Of a stretch of DNA of 64,000 nt, positions 1 to 9,813 are shown in pieces; positions within the stretch are counted from its first letter, which is position 1, and each line of letters starts with the position of its first letter. The stretch is taken from positions 744,001 to 808,000 of the forward strand of contig NZ_QGNX01000001.1 in the NCBI RefSeq assembly GCF_003265325.1, read 5' to 3'. This DNA is from Oceanibium sediminis (GTDB lineage Bacteria; Pseudomonadota; Alphaproteobacteria; Rhodobacterales; Rhodobacteraceae). Under the pieces are notes generated by a model that was not told the DNA's origin, did not search any database, and was given only the letters and a program-made list of their open reading frames with translations. Position numbers and translations under genes: made by a program.

Positions 1-806
<806 letters not shown>

Positions 807-814
<8 letters not shown>

Positions 815-1643
815 GGCCCCGATTGCACTGGACCATGCGAAAGGTCGGACGTGGTTGAAATGGCACCGCGGGCGCAAACGGGCCGCGGACATGGAGTTCG
901 ATCCGGACCGGATCGTCGAGGGGATGCGCTGCGGCGCCTCCGTGGAAATCGACATTGTGCGACATGCGGGCGGCGGCTTCGCCGTTCTGCATGACGAGAC
1001 ATTGGACCGCGCCACGACAGGCACCGGACTGGTGGCGGATGCAACACATGCCTGTCTGCGCGGCCACACGCGCCGCGACAATGACGGGCGCGCGACCGAC
1101 ACGCGCATTGCCCTTCTGTCCGACCTGTGCGCCAGCCTGTCCGAAACCGTGATCGGCACCGGCGCGCTCTTGCAGCTGGACCTGAAGGAGACATCCGCAA
1201 CGCTGACAGCGGCGGATTGCCTGGCGTTTGCCCGGGCCGTCAGGCCGGTTCAGCGCCACGTCATCCTGTCGGGCGGGGACGCAATGGCCGTCGCGCAGCT
1301 CGCGAATGCCCTGCCGGACATGCAAATCGGCCATGATCCTTGCCATTTCGGCACGATGGACAGGCTCAAAGCCTCTGGCGACGATGCGGAGTTCGTGGCG
1401 CGGGCGATGGAAGAGGCAGGGCGTGCGGGGCTGATCTATCTTGATATCGGCCTCATCCTCGATGCGCTGGGCCGCGAGTTCGACATGATCGCGGCGTTTC
1501 ATGCCAGGGGCAGGCGCATCGATGCCTATACCATCAGGGCAGTCACCCCCGAGACCGTGCGCCTGTGCCAACAGCTGGTCGAACTGGGTGTGGACCAGAT
1601 CACGACCGACGATCCCGAGGGTCTCTATTCGGCGCTTCGTTAG
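807..1643 (+). CDS. glycerophosphodiester phosphodiesterase family protein
   Basis: A 278-residue GDPD-fold (TIM barrel) protein. Enzymes of this family hydrolyse glycerophosphodiesters to glycerol 3-phosphate and an alcohol. Visible family signals are an early WHRGRK segment in the position of the catalytic His-Arg motif, the metal-binding VEIDIV (E-x-D), and the following FAVLHDETLDRATTGTG motif. The C-terminal YTIRAVTPETV and TTDDPEG segments match the barrel end, where typical members read 'TDxP'. There is no signal peptide, so a cytoplasmic enzyme acting on imported substrate is likely. It overlaps the upstream ABC ATPase gene by 8 bp and converges on the IMPase gene with a 4-bp overlap of stop codons. 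Confidence 0.85.
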
Positions 1644-2467
1644 TCCCTGAAGCCATCCAGCAGCCACGGATGCAGCCCGGCGCTTCCCGCGAGGATGGCG
1701 CCGGGGGCCTTGATCTCTTCTCCGTCGAAGCCGGTCACGATGCCGCCTGCCTCACGCAGGATGAGGACTGAGGCGCCGTAGTCGTTCAGTCCCAGCATGT
1801 CTTCGAAGAAACCGTCCAGGCGCCCGGCCGCCACGTAGGCGATGGAAAGCGCGGAACTCCCGAGGCGACGCACGCCGGACGTGCTGTCCATCGCGCGGCG
1901 CAGGGCACGGTGATAGACCTCTTCCGACACGGACTGCACCTGCCCCCTGATCGGAAGCCCGGCGCCGACGACGGTGTTTTCAACGTCCGACGTGCCGCGC
2001 GCATCCAGGCGCTGCCCGTTCAGCCACGCCCCCAGCCCTTTTTCGGCGGCGAACATCTCTTCCATCATCGGGTCATAGGTGATCGCCCCGACGACTTCGC
2101 CGTCCATGAGGCGGCTGATCACGACGCCGAAATGGGGAATACCCCATGCGTAGTTCGTGGTGCCGTCGATCGGATCGATCACGAAGGTCGGACGATCCGA
2201 GTTGGCGGCGCGGTTTCCGACTTCTTCTTCGCCGTCGATGCCGCATCCGGGGAAGGCGTCCAGAAGGGCGGCCACGATGGCGGCTTCCGTCTGGACATCG
2301 CCCTCGGTCTGGTAGTCATGACGCCCCTTGAACACCATCTCGCTGGCGGTCTGTCTGCGCATCGTGCGGCGTGCGATATCGCCACCGATCAGCGCCGCCT
2401 TCGCCATCGCCCGCAGGTCATCGCTGGCGTTCTCAGGCAGGTAGGTTTCAATAGCGGGAGAGGTCAT
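1640..2467 (-). CDS. inositol monophosphatase family protein
   Basis: A Mg2+-dependent phosphatase of the IMPase/HisN/SuhB superfamily, about 275 residues, the usual length. The metal-binding motif DPIDGTTNYAWG is intact. An upstream Glu-rich DGEEE segment supplies the first metal ligand. The second signature is present as LNDYGASVLILREAGG, where the usual 'WDxAAG' begins L-N-D-Y, so the metal Asp is kept. I prefer the ATG at 2467 over 2473 because AGGAAAG is correctly spaced from it. It could be the last gene of the minus-strand peptide-transporter operon (180 bp gap) or a partner of the convergent GDPD gene. The exact substrate (inositol phosphate, histidinol phosphate or a nucleotide phosphate) cannot be told from sequence. 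Confidence 0.85.
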   Translation of the reverse strand: MTSPAIETYLPENASDDLRAMAKAALIGGDIARRTMRRQTASEMVFKGRHDYQTEGDVQTEAAIVAALLDAFPGCGIDGEEEVGNRAANSDRPTFVIDPIDGTTNYAWGIPHFGVVISRLMDGEVVGAITYDPMMEEMFAAEKGLGAWLNGQRLDARGTSDVENTVVGAGLPIRGQVQSVSEEVYHRALRRAMDSTSGVRRLGSSALSIAYVAAGRLDGFFEDMLGLNDYGASVLILREAGGIVTGFDGEEIKAPGAILAGSAGLHPWLLDGFRD

Positions 2468-2653
2468 TTTCATTCTTTCCTATGGGAATTTCCAGGCGGC
2501 TTATTGAGGGCCGGGACCCATATGAACAAGTGAATGTTTGATGACATGGCGGCCGCTGGCGCGCGGCTTCCTGCCGTCCTTCGGCGTCAGGTGGAACCGG
2601 CATCGCGCAACGCGATTGCGTTTGCGCGGCGCCGTCCTCAGGTCATGCAGCCC

Positions 2654-3622
2654 TCAGGTGCCATCCGGCCCGATAGGGAAGTGGCAGGCCACCTGGTTTT
2701 CGTTGCCGACAAGGTCGGGCATCGTCTGGCGGCAGATGTCCTGCGCCTTCCAGCAGCGCGGCGCAAAGGGACAACCGGGCATCACGTTCAAAGGAGACGG
2801 CAGTTCACCTTCCAGCTTGATGCGCTGCGTCTTTTGCGTCGGATCGGCGTGCGGCGTCGCCGAAAGCAGCGCCTTCGTGTAGGGGTGCTGCGGCGCTGCG
2901 AAAAGCGCCTCTTTGCGGCCCTTTTCCACGGCGCGGCCCAGGTACATCACGATCACGTCGTCGGCCACGTGGCGCACCACGCTGAGGTCGTGACTGATGA
3001 ACAGATACGCCAGGTTCAGACGCTCTTGCAGGTCAACGATCAGGTTCAGGATCGCGCTCTGGATCGACAGGTCCAACGCCGAGACAGGCTCGTCCAGCAC
3101 AAGCACGCGGGGTTCCAGCATCAGCGCACGGGCAACGGCAATCCGCTGGCGCTGGCCGCCTGAGAACATGTGGGGATACCGGTCGAAATGCTCATTGCGC
3201 AATCCGACGAGGCTCAGCATCTCGCGCGCCTTCTGCTCACGCTCGGCGGGTGAGATCCCGGGGCTGTTGATCAGAAGGGGTTCCTGAAGGATCTTTCCAA
3301 CCGTCTGACGCGGGTTGAGGGAGCCATAGGGGTCCTGGAACACGATCTGCACAGTGGTGCGCAGCTTTGCCCAATCCGCCGGCGTGATCGTCTTGCCGTC
3401 CAGCACGATGCTGCCGCTGGTCGGCTCTTCGATCATGGTGATCATGCGTGCCAGCGTGGACTTGCCGCAGCCGGACTCGCCCACTACGGCCAGCGTCTTG
3501 CCTGCCTGAAGCTCGAAGTCCAGCCCCTGCACGGCGCGCAGAACCTGCGGCTTGGTGAACAGGCTGCCGCCCACGTTGTAGTGTTGGGACAGGCCCTTGG
3601 CCGACATCACGGGTGTGGTCAT
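2654..3622 (-). CDS. dipeptide/oligopeptide ABC transporter ATP-binding protein (DppF/OppF type)
   Basis: About 322 residues. Walker [12 protein letters not shown], signature [16 protein letters not shown], Walker [15 protein letters not shown] and the switch His in FISHDLSVV are intact. The C-terminal oligopeptide-type cysteine motif ([14 protein letters not shown]) marks the Dpp/Opp/Nik subfamily and may hold an Fe-S cluster. I place the start at 3622 because its ATG overlaps the stop of the upstream paralog in an ATGA. A longer reading to 3751 would run into that gene. It is the second ATPase of the operon and forms a heterodimer with the product of 3619-4596. No convincing terminator is visible in the 180 bp after it. 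Confidence 0.92.
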   Translation of the reverse strand: MTTPVMSAKGLSQHYNVGGSLFTKPQVLRAVQGLDFELQAGKTLAVVGESGCGKSTLARMITMIEEPTSGSIVLDGKTITPADWAKLRTTVQIVFQDPYGSLNPRQTVGKILQEPLLINSPGISPAEREQKAREMLSLVGLRNEHFDRYPHMFSGGQRQRIAVARALMLEPRVLVLDEPVSALDLSIQSAILNLIVDLQERLNLAYLFISHDLSVVRHVADDVIVMYLGRAVEKGRKEALFAAPQHPYTKALLSATPHADPTQKTQRIKLEGELPSPLNVMPGCPFAPRCWKAQDICRQTMPDLVGNENQVACHFPIGPDGT

Positions 3623-4596
3623 GAGGCAATCCTGGTCCCGGTGTTGAGCGGATAATGGCACCGCGCTTTGCCCAATTCGGGGCCAAGCGGCACGGGCCGT
3701 TCGGTCTTGCACCGCGCATCGGCGAATTTGCACCGTGGCGAGAACAGGCACCCTTCGGGCCGGTCGAACTGGCCGGGCACGATGCCCGGGATCGTCGGCA
3801 GGTGCTTTTCGGTGGCGCGTTCGGGCAGCGCATCCAGCAGCGCGGCGGTATAGGGATGATGCGGCGTCTCGAACAACGGCACGACGGGCTGTTCCTCGAC
3901 CTTCTGGCCTGAATACTGCACGCAGACCCGCTCGGCCGTTTCGGCGACCACGCCCATGTCGTGGGTGATCAGCACCAGCGCCATGCCGTTCTCGGCCCGG
4001 AGGTCGGTCAGCAGGTCCAGGATCTGCGCCTGGATCGTCACGTCCAGCGCGGTGGTCGGCTCGTCGGCGATCAGCAGCTTCGGCCTGCAGGCGATGGCCA
4101 TGGCGATCATCACACGCTGGTTCATACCCCCCGACATCTGGTGCGGAAAAACCGACAGGCGCTTTTCCGGGTCGGGGATGCCCACCTGTTCGAACAATTC
4201 GATGGCCCTGCGATGCCGCGCCGCACGATCGAGGTTCATATGCGCGCGCAACGCCTCCTTGATCTGCCAGCCCACGGTGAAGCAGGGGTTGAGCGACGAC
4301 ATCGGCTCCTGAAAGATCATGGCCAGGTCGTTGCCGATAATCTTGCGCAGGGTTTGACGCCCGGCGTCGCGCAGGTCGATCCCGTCAAAGCGCAACTCGT
4401 CGGCGGTGACCTTGGCGGTCCAGGGCAACAGGCCCATCAGCGCCAGCATCGCCACCGATTTGCCTGAGCCGCTTTCCCCGACGATGGCGACCAGTTCGCC
4501 CCTGTCAACGTCCAGATCGACCGAGTCGACCGCCCGGAAACGGCCCGAGGCGGTGGCGAAATCGACGCTGAGGTTTCGGATGGACAGAAGACTCAT
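3619..4596 (-). CDS. dipeptide/oligopeptide ABC transporter ATP-binding protein (DppD/OppD type)
   Basis: A 325-residue ATPase with Walker [13 protein letters not shown], signature [16 protein letters not shown], Walker [15 protein letters not shown] and ITHDMGVV switch region. The C-terminal [14 protein letters not shown] motif is the oligopeptide-family cysteine cluster. It lies 3 bp after the permease gene 4600-5508 and shares an ATGA overlap with the next ATPase gene, so all are one transcript. The inner-membrane-associated ATPase pair powers import of substrate delivered by the 7817-9406 binding protein. Confidence 0.92.
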   Translation of the reverse strand: MSLLSIRNLSVDFATASGRFRAVDSVDLDVDRGELVAIVGESGSGKSVAMLALMGLLPWTAKVTADELRFDGIDLRDAGRQTLRKIIGNDLAMIFQEPMSSLNPCFTVGWQIKEALRAHMNLDRAARHRRAIELFEQVGIPDPEKRLSVFPHQMSGGMNQRVMIAMAIACRPKLLIADEPTTALDVTIQAQILDLLTDLRAENGMALVLITHDMGVVAETAERVCVQYSGQKVEEQPVVPLFETPHHPYTAALLDALPERATEKHLPTIPGIVPGQFDRPEGCLFSPRCKFADARCKTERPVPLGPELGKARCHYPLNTGTRIAS

Positions 4597-4599
4597 CGC

Positions 4600-5508
4600 T
4601 CAGCTCCGCTTCAGTTTCGGATCGAGCGCGTCCCGTAGTCCGTCGCCCATCAGGTTGATCGCCAGCACCGTGACCAGGATGGCGAGGCCGGGGAAGGTGA
4701 CCACCCACCAGGCCCGCAGGATGAACTCCCGCGCCTCGGCAAGCATCGTTCCCCATTCCGGGGTCGGCGGCTGCGCACCCATGCCCAGAAAGCCGAGCGC
4801 GGCGGCGTCCAGGATCGCGGTGGAGAAGGACAGCGCCGCCTGCACGATGATCGGCGCAAGGCAGTTCGGCAGCACGGTGACGAACATCAGCCGCAGGCGG
4901 CTGGCACCCACGACGCGGGCGGCGGTCACGTAGTCCTTCTTCCGCTCGGACATGACGCTGGCGCGGGTCAGGCGGACGTAGTGGGGCTGCAACACGATTC
5001 CGATGGCGATCATCGCGTTGGTCAGCGACGGGCCCAGGATTGCGACCAGCACCAGCGCCAGCAACAGCGAGGGGAAGGCCAGGATGATGTCCATGATCCG
5101 CATGATGATCATGTCCAGCCATTTCGGCGCGAAGCCCGAGATCAGGCCGACCAGGATGCCCCCGGACGCCGCGAAGGTCACCACGACGATGCCCACGAAG
5201 AAGGAGTAGCGCGCGCCTTCGATCAGCCTCGACAACATGTCCCGGCCCAGGGGATCGGTGCCCAGGGGAAACGCCCAGCTGCCGCCCTCTTGCCAGGCGG
5301 GGGGTTGCAGGATGTGCTGCCGGAACTGCTCGGTCGGATCATAGGGCGACAGGATCGGCGCAAAGGCGGCGCAGAGCGCAAACGCCACGAAGATCCAGAG
5401 CCCGAAGACCGCGCCGCGGTTTTCCCGGAAGTAGTACCAGAATTCGCGAAGGCGGCCGGAACGGGCCGGTGCGGAGCCTGTCGGGGGGGTGGCGGATGCT
5501 TCGGTCAT
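4600..5508 (-). CDS. dipeptide-type ABC transporter permease (DppC type)
   Basis: A 302-residue inner-membrane permease. It has a hydrophilic N-terminus, then a first membrane helix (GAVFGLWIFVAFALCAAFAP), a periplasmic OppC-N segment containing the FPLGTDPLGRDMLSRL motif typical of DppC/OppC, and four to five further helices with the cytoplasmic EAA loop (TAARVVGASRLRLMFVTVLP). It pairs with the DppB-type permease at 5646-6653. A 137-bp spacer separates it from that gene, unusual in an operon whose other junctions overlap or nearly touch. Confidence 0.92.
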   Translation of the reverse strand: MTEASATPPTGSAPARSGRLREFWYYFRENRGAVFGLWIFVAFALCAAFAPILSPYDPTEQFRQHILQPPAWQEGGSWAFPLGTDPLGRDMLSRLIEGARYSFFVGIVVVTFAASGGILVGLISGFAPKWLDMIIMRIMDIILAFPSLLLALVLVAILGPSLTNAMIAIGIVLQPHYVRLTRASVMSERKKDYVTAARVVGASRLRLMFVTVLPNCLAPIIVQAALSFSTAILDAAALGFLGMGAQPPTPEWGTMLAEAREFILRAWWVVTFPGLAILVTVLAINLMGDGLRDALDPKLKRS

Positions 5509-5645
5509 GGTCGGCTCGCCTTGCTTTGGAATGCTGCGCGCCCGCGGACCGGAACCCCACGGGTGGCGTCGGCGCTTTTGCCAGCGTCCGCCCGGGCCGG
5601 ACGCGGCCGCGCGGTCTGCTCAGTCATGCAGGACAGGATCGTCAT

Positions 5646-6653
5646 CTAGCTTTTCCTGATCTTGGGGTTGATGACGCCGTAAAGCATGTCGACGGTCAGG
5701 TTCACGATCATCACCATGACGGCGATCAGCAGCAGGCCCCCCTGCACGACCGGGTAGTCGCGGCGGAAGATGCTGTCGACCATCCACTTGCCGATGCCTG
5801 GCCAGCTGAAGATCGTCTCGGTCAGGATCGCGCCGGCCAGCAGGGTGCCGACCGACAGGCCGATCACCGTGATCACCGGGATCAGCGCATTTCTGAGCGC
5901 GTGGATGCCGTTGATCCGCCCTGAGGACAGGCCCTTCGCGCGCGCGGTGCGAATGTAATCCTCGCCCAGAACCTCCAGCATGGCAGAGCGTGTCTGCCGC
6001 GCGATCACCGCAAGCGGGATCGTGCCCAGCACGATGGTCGGCAGGACCAGGTGGCGAACGGCTGACCCGAAAGCGCCTTTCTGCCCCGAGGTGAGGCTGT
6101 CGATCAGCATGAAACCGGTCGGGTCGGGGAAGTAGTAGATCAGGTCGATCCGCCCCGACACCGGCGTCCATTGCAGGTTGCCCGAGAAGACGATGATCAG
6201 CAGCAGCGCCCACCAGAAGATCGGCATCGAGTAGCCCACCAGCGCCGTCGACATCAGCGCGCGGTCGAAGAACTTGCCGCGATGCACCGCGGCGATCACC
6301 CCGGCAGGCAACCCAAGGGCCACGGCGAAGATCATCGCGCAGATCGACAGTTCCAGCGTCGCGGGGAACAGCGTGAAGAACTCGTCCCAGACCGGCCTTT
6401 TGGTCACGAAGGACTGGCCAAGATCCCCTTGCAGAACCCCGGTGAAGTAGTCCCAGAACTGGGCGTAGATCGGCCGGTCGAACCCGAACTGGGCCGAAAG
6501 TTCGGCATATCTCTCGTCGGTCAGCCCGCGCTCCCCCGCCATCACGATGATCGGGTCGCCGGGCAGGACCCGGATGAAGGCGAATGAGATCAGCGTGACG
6601 CCCAGGAAGGTCGGCACGAAGGTCAGCAGGCGCGAGATGATGTATTTCAGCAT
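5646..6653 (-). CDS. dipeptide-type ABC transporter permease (DppB type)
   Basis: About 335 residues with the classic DppB/OppB N-terminus (MLKYIISRLLTFVPTFLGVT), the LPGDP motif, and six predicted membrane helices. The EAA loop reads DYIRTARAKGLSSGRI. I choose the ATG at 6653 because it aligns with family starts and overlaps the M24 peptidase stop by 7 bp. The ten extra residues of a longer reading would lie within the peptidase gene. It forms the pore with the DppC-type subunit. Confidence 0.92.
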   Translation of the reverse strand: MLKYIISRLLTFVPTFLGVTLISFAFIRVLPGDPIIVMAGERGLTDERYAELSAQFGFDRPIYAQFWDYFTGVLQGDLGQSFVTKRPVWDEFFTLFPATLELSICAMIFAVALGLPAGVIAAVHRGKFFDRALMSTALVGYSMPIFWWALLLIIVFSGNLQWTPVSGRIDLIYYFPDPTGFMLIDSLTSGQKGAFGSAVRHLVLPTIVLGTIPLAVIARQTRSAMLEVLGEDYIRTARAKGLSSGRINGIHALRNALIPVITVIGLSVGTLLAGAILTETIFSWPGIGKWMVDSIFRRDYPVVQGGLLLIAVMVMIVNLTVDMLYGVINPKIRKS

Positions 6654-7774
6654 TTGAGCACCTGAAGGTTCGTTGGAAAGCACGTCAGGGAGACGGAGCC
6701 GGTTTCGGTGACCAGCACGTCATCTTCGATCCGTACTCCGAAATTGCCTATCTGATAAAGGCCCGGCTCGTTGGTATAGACGGTGCCCGCCTCCAGCACG
6801 GTGTGATTACCGCGCATGATGTAGGGCGCCTCGTGCACGTCGCGGCCAAGCCCGTGGCCGGTCTTGGTGCGGATGCGGTCGGCATAGGGCGACGCCTCCA
6901 GCACCCCGGTGACGGCGTCGTCGATCTCATGCGCGGTGACGCCCGCGCGGGTCACGGCGTGCCCCTTGCGGTTGGCGGCCAGCACTGTTTCGTAGACGTC
7001 CCGGCCCTCGTCGGTGACGTGGTCGAGGAAGACCGTACGGGTGATATCGGCGCAGAACCCGTGCTTGCGCGCCCCGAAGTCGATCAGCAGCGCATCGCCC
7101 GCCTTCACGGCATAGTCGGACCGCGCCTTCGCATGGGGCCGGGCCGACCCGTCGCCCGCGGCGACGATGGGAAAGAAGGCATGATCCTCGGCCCCTTCGG
7201 CGAAAAGCGCCTGGATCAGCGCCTGCTCGATCTCTTTCTCGGTCTGGCCGAGGCGTACGCCGGAAAGCGTGCGCTCCAGCGCGCGTTCCGAAATCCGGAT
7301 CGCTGCCGTGATCGCGGCGATGTCGTCGTCGGTCTTGATCATGCGCAAGCCCGAGATGGCGGCCTCTCCATCGATGATCCTAAGATCGGGCTGCGCCTTC
7401 TTCAGCGCGTGATGAACGAAGACACGCATGATCTGGCCTTCCACGGCCAGCGATGACAGGCCCATATGCGCGGCCAGCGCTGCGAAGGCGGCGTCATAGC
7501 CGTCCTGGTCGCGCCAGTCGAAAACGGCGCCTTCGAACCCGACCAGGTCCCAGCTGCGCAGTTCGAGGTTGGGCACGATTGCCGCGGGCGCGCCCTTGGC
7601 CGGAATCACCAGCAGAAACGGCCGCTCGTGGCTCATGAAACTGTGAGACACGCAGCGCGTGAAATTCGGCCCCGGCACCAGCGCCACGGCATCGACCTTC
7701 AGGTTGCGGGCCACGTTGGCATAGGCCGCCAGCCGATCGGAAAGCATTTGGGTCAAACGGAAAACCTTCGTCAT
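6647..7774 (-). CDS. M24 family metallopeptidase (Xaa-Pro aminopeptidase/creatinase fold)
   Basis: A 375-residue M24 protein with an N-terminal creatinase-N domain (about 1-150) and a C-terminal pita-bread domain. All five metal ligands are visible: the two Asp in DFGARKHGFCADITR, the His in GHGLGRDVHEAP, and the Glu residues in NEPGLY and RIEDDV. Members cleave Xaa-Pro dipeptides or creatine-like amidines. It sits between the binding protein and the permeases of a peptide transporter, so it probably processes the imported substrate in the cytoplasm. Start is uncertain: ATG 7774 lies 3 nt after a 12-bp hairpin that would hide any RBS. ATG 7747 (MLSDRLAAY...) aligns better with family N-termini but also lacks a clear RBS. 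Confidence 0.87.
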   Translation of the reverse strand: MTKVFRLTQMLSDRLAAYANVARNLKVDAVALVPGPNFTRCVSHSFMSHERPFLLVIPAKGAPAAIVPNLELRSWDLVGFEGAVFDWRDQDGYDAAFAALAAHMGLSSLAVEGQIMRVFVHHALKKAQPDLRIIDGEAAISGLRMIKTDDDIAAITAAIRISERALERTLSGVRLGQTEKEIEQALIQALFAEGAEDHAFFPIVAAGDGSARPHAKARSDYAVKAGDALLIDFGARKHGFCADITRTVFLDHVTDEGRDVYETVLAANRKGHAVTRAGVTAHEIDDAVTGVLEASPYADRIRTKTGHGLGRDVHEAPYIMRGNHTVLEAGTVYTNEPGLYQIGNFGVRIEDDVLVTETGSVSLTCFPTNLQVLKC

Positions 7775-7777
7775 GGC

Positions 7778-7807
7778 GAACGGGGCGGCGTGTCGGCCGC
7801 CCCGTTC
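7778..7807 (-). terminator. 12-bp perfect inverted repeat after the peptide-binding-protein gene
   Basis: Arms GAACGGGGCGGC (7778-7789) and GCCGCCCCGTTC (7796-7807) with a 6-base loop. It lies between the dppA-like stop and the M24 peptidase start, with no U-tract. It looks like an mRNA-stabilising or attenuating hairpin rather than a full terminator. Confidence 0.7.
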
Positions 7808-7816
7808 GGGTTTGTC

Positions 7817-9406
7817 TTACTTCAGGCCCACCTGGTTGAAGATGTGGCCGCCGAGCGGATGCACGACGTAGCCATCAACCTCGGGACGCATGGTCATGTA
7901 GACGACCGAATGCGCGATGGTGGCCCAAGGCGCCTGGTCCTTGAAGATGACCTGCGCCTCTTCATAGAGTGGCTGACGCTCTTCCTGCGTCGGCAGAACC
8001 TTGGCCTGCTGGATCAGGTCCTCGAACGGCTGGTGGCACCAGTTGGCGCGGTTCGAGTTCTCCAGTCCGTCGCAGCCCAGCAGCACGGCCAGGAAGTTGT
8101 CCGGGTCGCCGTTGTCCCCGGTCCAGCCCAGAAGGACCGCGCCGTCACGGTCGAGCGCGCGGCTGCGGGACAGGTATTCCCCCCACTCGTACGAGACGAT
8201 TTCCACGTTCACGCCGATCTGGGCGAAGTCTTCCTGCATCAGCTCGGCCATGCGCCGGGCGTTCGGGTTGTAGGGCCGCTGGACGGGCATTGCCCAGATC
8301 TTCATGTCCAGCTCGGTGATGCCTTCTTCCGCCAGCATCGCCTTGGCCGCCTCGGGATCGTAGGGATCGTCGACGATCGCATCGTTGTAGGACCACATGG
8401 TCGGCGGGATCGGGTTCTTGGCGATCTGCCCGGAGCCCTGGAACACCACGTCGATGATGGCCTGCTTGTCGATGGCCATGTTCAGGGCCTTGCGGACCTT
8501 CGGGTTGTCGTAGGGCGCCACCAGCGTGTTGTAGGCCAGGTAGCCGACGTTCAGGCCTTCCTGCTCCATCACCACGATCTCGGGGTCGTCCTTCATCGCC
8601 TGGATGTCGGCCGGGTTCGGGTAAGCGGTGACGTGACATTCGCCTGCCTGCACCTTCTGGTAGCGCACGCTGGCGTCCGGGGTGATCGCGAAGATCAGGG
8701 ATTCCACCCTTGCCGGATCGCCCCAGTAGTCGTCGTTGCGCAGATAGCGGATCACGGCGTCCTTCTGGTAGGCCTGGAAGACGAAGGGCCCGGTGCCGAT
8801 CGGCGCCTGGTTCACCATTTCGGGGGTGCCGGCGTCCATCATGGCGTCGGCGTATTCCTTCGACACGATCGAGGCGAAGTCCATTGCCATGTTGGCGATG
8901 AAAGGTGCCTCGGGACGGGTCAGCGTGAACACCACGGTGTAGTCGTCGGGCGCTTCGATGCTTTCGATCAGATCGGGCATCGACATGCCGCCGTAGTATT
9001 CCCAGGTGCCGCCGGAAACCGTGTTGTAGGGGTTGTCGGGATTGCCCTGGCGATCGAAGCTGAAGATCACATCCTCAGCGTTGAGGTCCCGCGACGGCGT
9101 GAACATGTCGTTCGCGTGGAACTTGACGCCCTGGCGCAGGTTGAAGGTGACAGTCAGACCGTCTTCCGACACTTCCCAGCTTTCGGCGAGGCCCGGAATC
9201 ACTTCCGTGGTGCCGACCTTGAACTCGACCAGCCGGTTGTAGATCGGGTGACTCGAGGCATCGAAGGTCGTACCGGACGTGTAAAGCGCCGGATCAAAGC
9301 CCTCGGGCGAGCCTTCCGAGCAATAAACCAGCGATTGCGCTGTTGCCGCCGAGGCGATCAGCGCGAAAGCTGTCGCAAGCAGCGTTGATTTTCTTATTTG
9401 TGACAC
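7817..9406 (-). CDS. dipeptide-type ABC transporter substrate-binding protein
   Basis: A 529-residue SBP_bac_5 (cluster C) periplasmic protein. The signal peptide (about 1-23) has a KST n-region, hydrophobic core and ASAATAQS cleavage site. The mature start SLVYCSEGSPEGFDPALYTSG is typical of DppA. The internal segment VRKALNMAIDKQAIIDVVFQGSG is the family hallmark. The start codon is GTG at 9406, supported by GGAGGAAAAG about 10 nt upstream. It heads the operon that continues with the M24 peptidase, DppB, DppC, DppD and DppF types, and a palindrome occupies its leader. Dipeptide versus heme or other specificity cannot be decided. Confidence 0.93.
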   Translation of the reverse strand: MSQIRKSTLLATAFALIASAATAQSLVYCSEGSPEGFDPALYTSGTTFDASSHPIYNRLVEFKVGTTEVIPGLAESWEVSEDGLTVTFNLRQGVKFHANDMFTPSRDLNAEDVIFSFDRQGNPDNPYNTVSGGTWEYYGGMSMPDLIESIEAPDDYTVVFTLTRPEAPFIANMAMDFASIVSKEYADAMMDAGTPEMVNQAPIGTGPFVFQAYQKDAVIRYLRNDDYWGDPARVESLIFAITPDASVRYQKVQAGECHVTAYPNPADIQAMKDDPEIVVMEQEGLNVGYLAYNTLVAPYDNPKVRKALNMAIDKQAIIDVVFQGSGQIAKNPIPPTMWSYNDAIVDDPYDPEAAKAMLAEEGITELDMKIWAMPVQRPYNPNARRMAELMQEDFAQIGVNVEIVSYEWGEYLSRSRALDRDGAVLLGWTGDNGDPDNFLAVLLGCDGLENSNRANWCHQPFEDLIQQAKVLPTQEERQPLYEEAQVIFKDQAPWATIAHSVVYMTMRPEVDGYVVHPLGGHIFNQVGLK

Positions 9407-9813
9407 GATTACTTTTCCTCCAATTTCGGACCTGGCAGGTCCTCATATGATAATTCAGTTAAGCAGCATTCTTTCTCTGTGACCAGCGCGACGAAGGGCA
9501 CAAGATGTGTGTGCCGCAGATGACCACGAGTCACGCTTGGACGGACCCCGAAATCGGCTTGGTATAATGGGCAGATTGACTGGTGTCATTGGGGACGGCA
9601 AATGAGCCGCCCCGGTTGAGGCGGCCACTGTTAACGTCACGAAAACCGAAGGTCGGAAAAGCTGCGAGGCGGCGCAGGCCGGAAGGGATAGTTATGCAGC
9701 GGCGGCAGGGTCAGCGGTTTGCCGGGCATGACCGCGTGGCCATGCGCAGGTTAAACCGGGGTCAACGAGGCCCGGCGCACCGCCAGCCGGGGGCTGTTTG
9801 TCGGTGGCCGGGT
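9407..9813. other. intergenic region between the nagB 3' end and the peptide-transporter operon
   Basis: About 400 bp without a credible gene. It holds the leader of the dppA-like gene (RBS, the palindrome at 9428-9442) and, towards nagB, an inverted repeat GCCGCC (9606-9611)/GGCGGC (9620-9625) that could end the nagB transcript but has no U-run. A 61-codon minus-strand frame here has no RBS and no recognisable sequence. I could not place a convincing -35/-10 pair for the dppA-like gene. Confidence 0.5.
9428..9442. promoter_or_regulatory. perfect palindrome in the leader of the peptide-binding-protein gene
   Basis: GGACCTG-G-CAGGTCC, 7-bp arms around one central base, ending 22 nt upstream of the GTG start at 9406. 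It could be an operator or a short leader hairpin next to the RBS. No regulator gene lies beside this operon. Confidence 0.5.

Noticed and set aside
5509-5645. Alternative ATG at 5627 as an upstream start for the DppC-type permease
   Set aside because: It is out of frame with the permease and leads to no family sequence.
7466-9388. 640-codon open frame on the plus strand opposite the peptide-binding-protein gene
   Set aside because: High-GC antisense shadow; the minus-strand frame has a signal peptide, RBS and family motifs, while this one has Arg/Gly/His-rich nonsense composition.
9455-9640. 61-codon minus-strand frame upstream of the peptide-binding-protein gene
   Set aside because: No RBS, no recognisable sequence, and it overlaps the leader and hairpin region.
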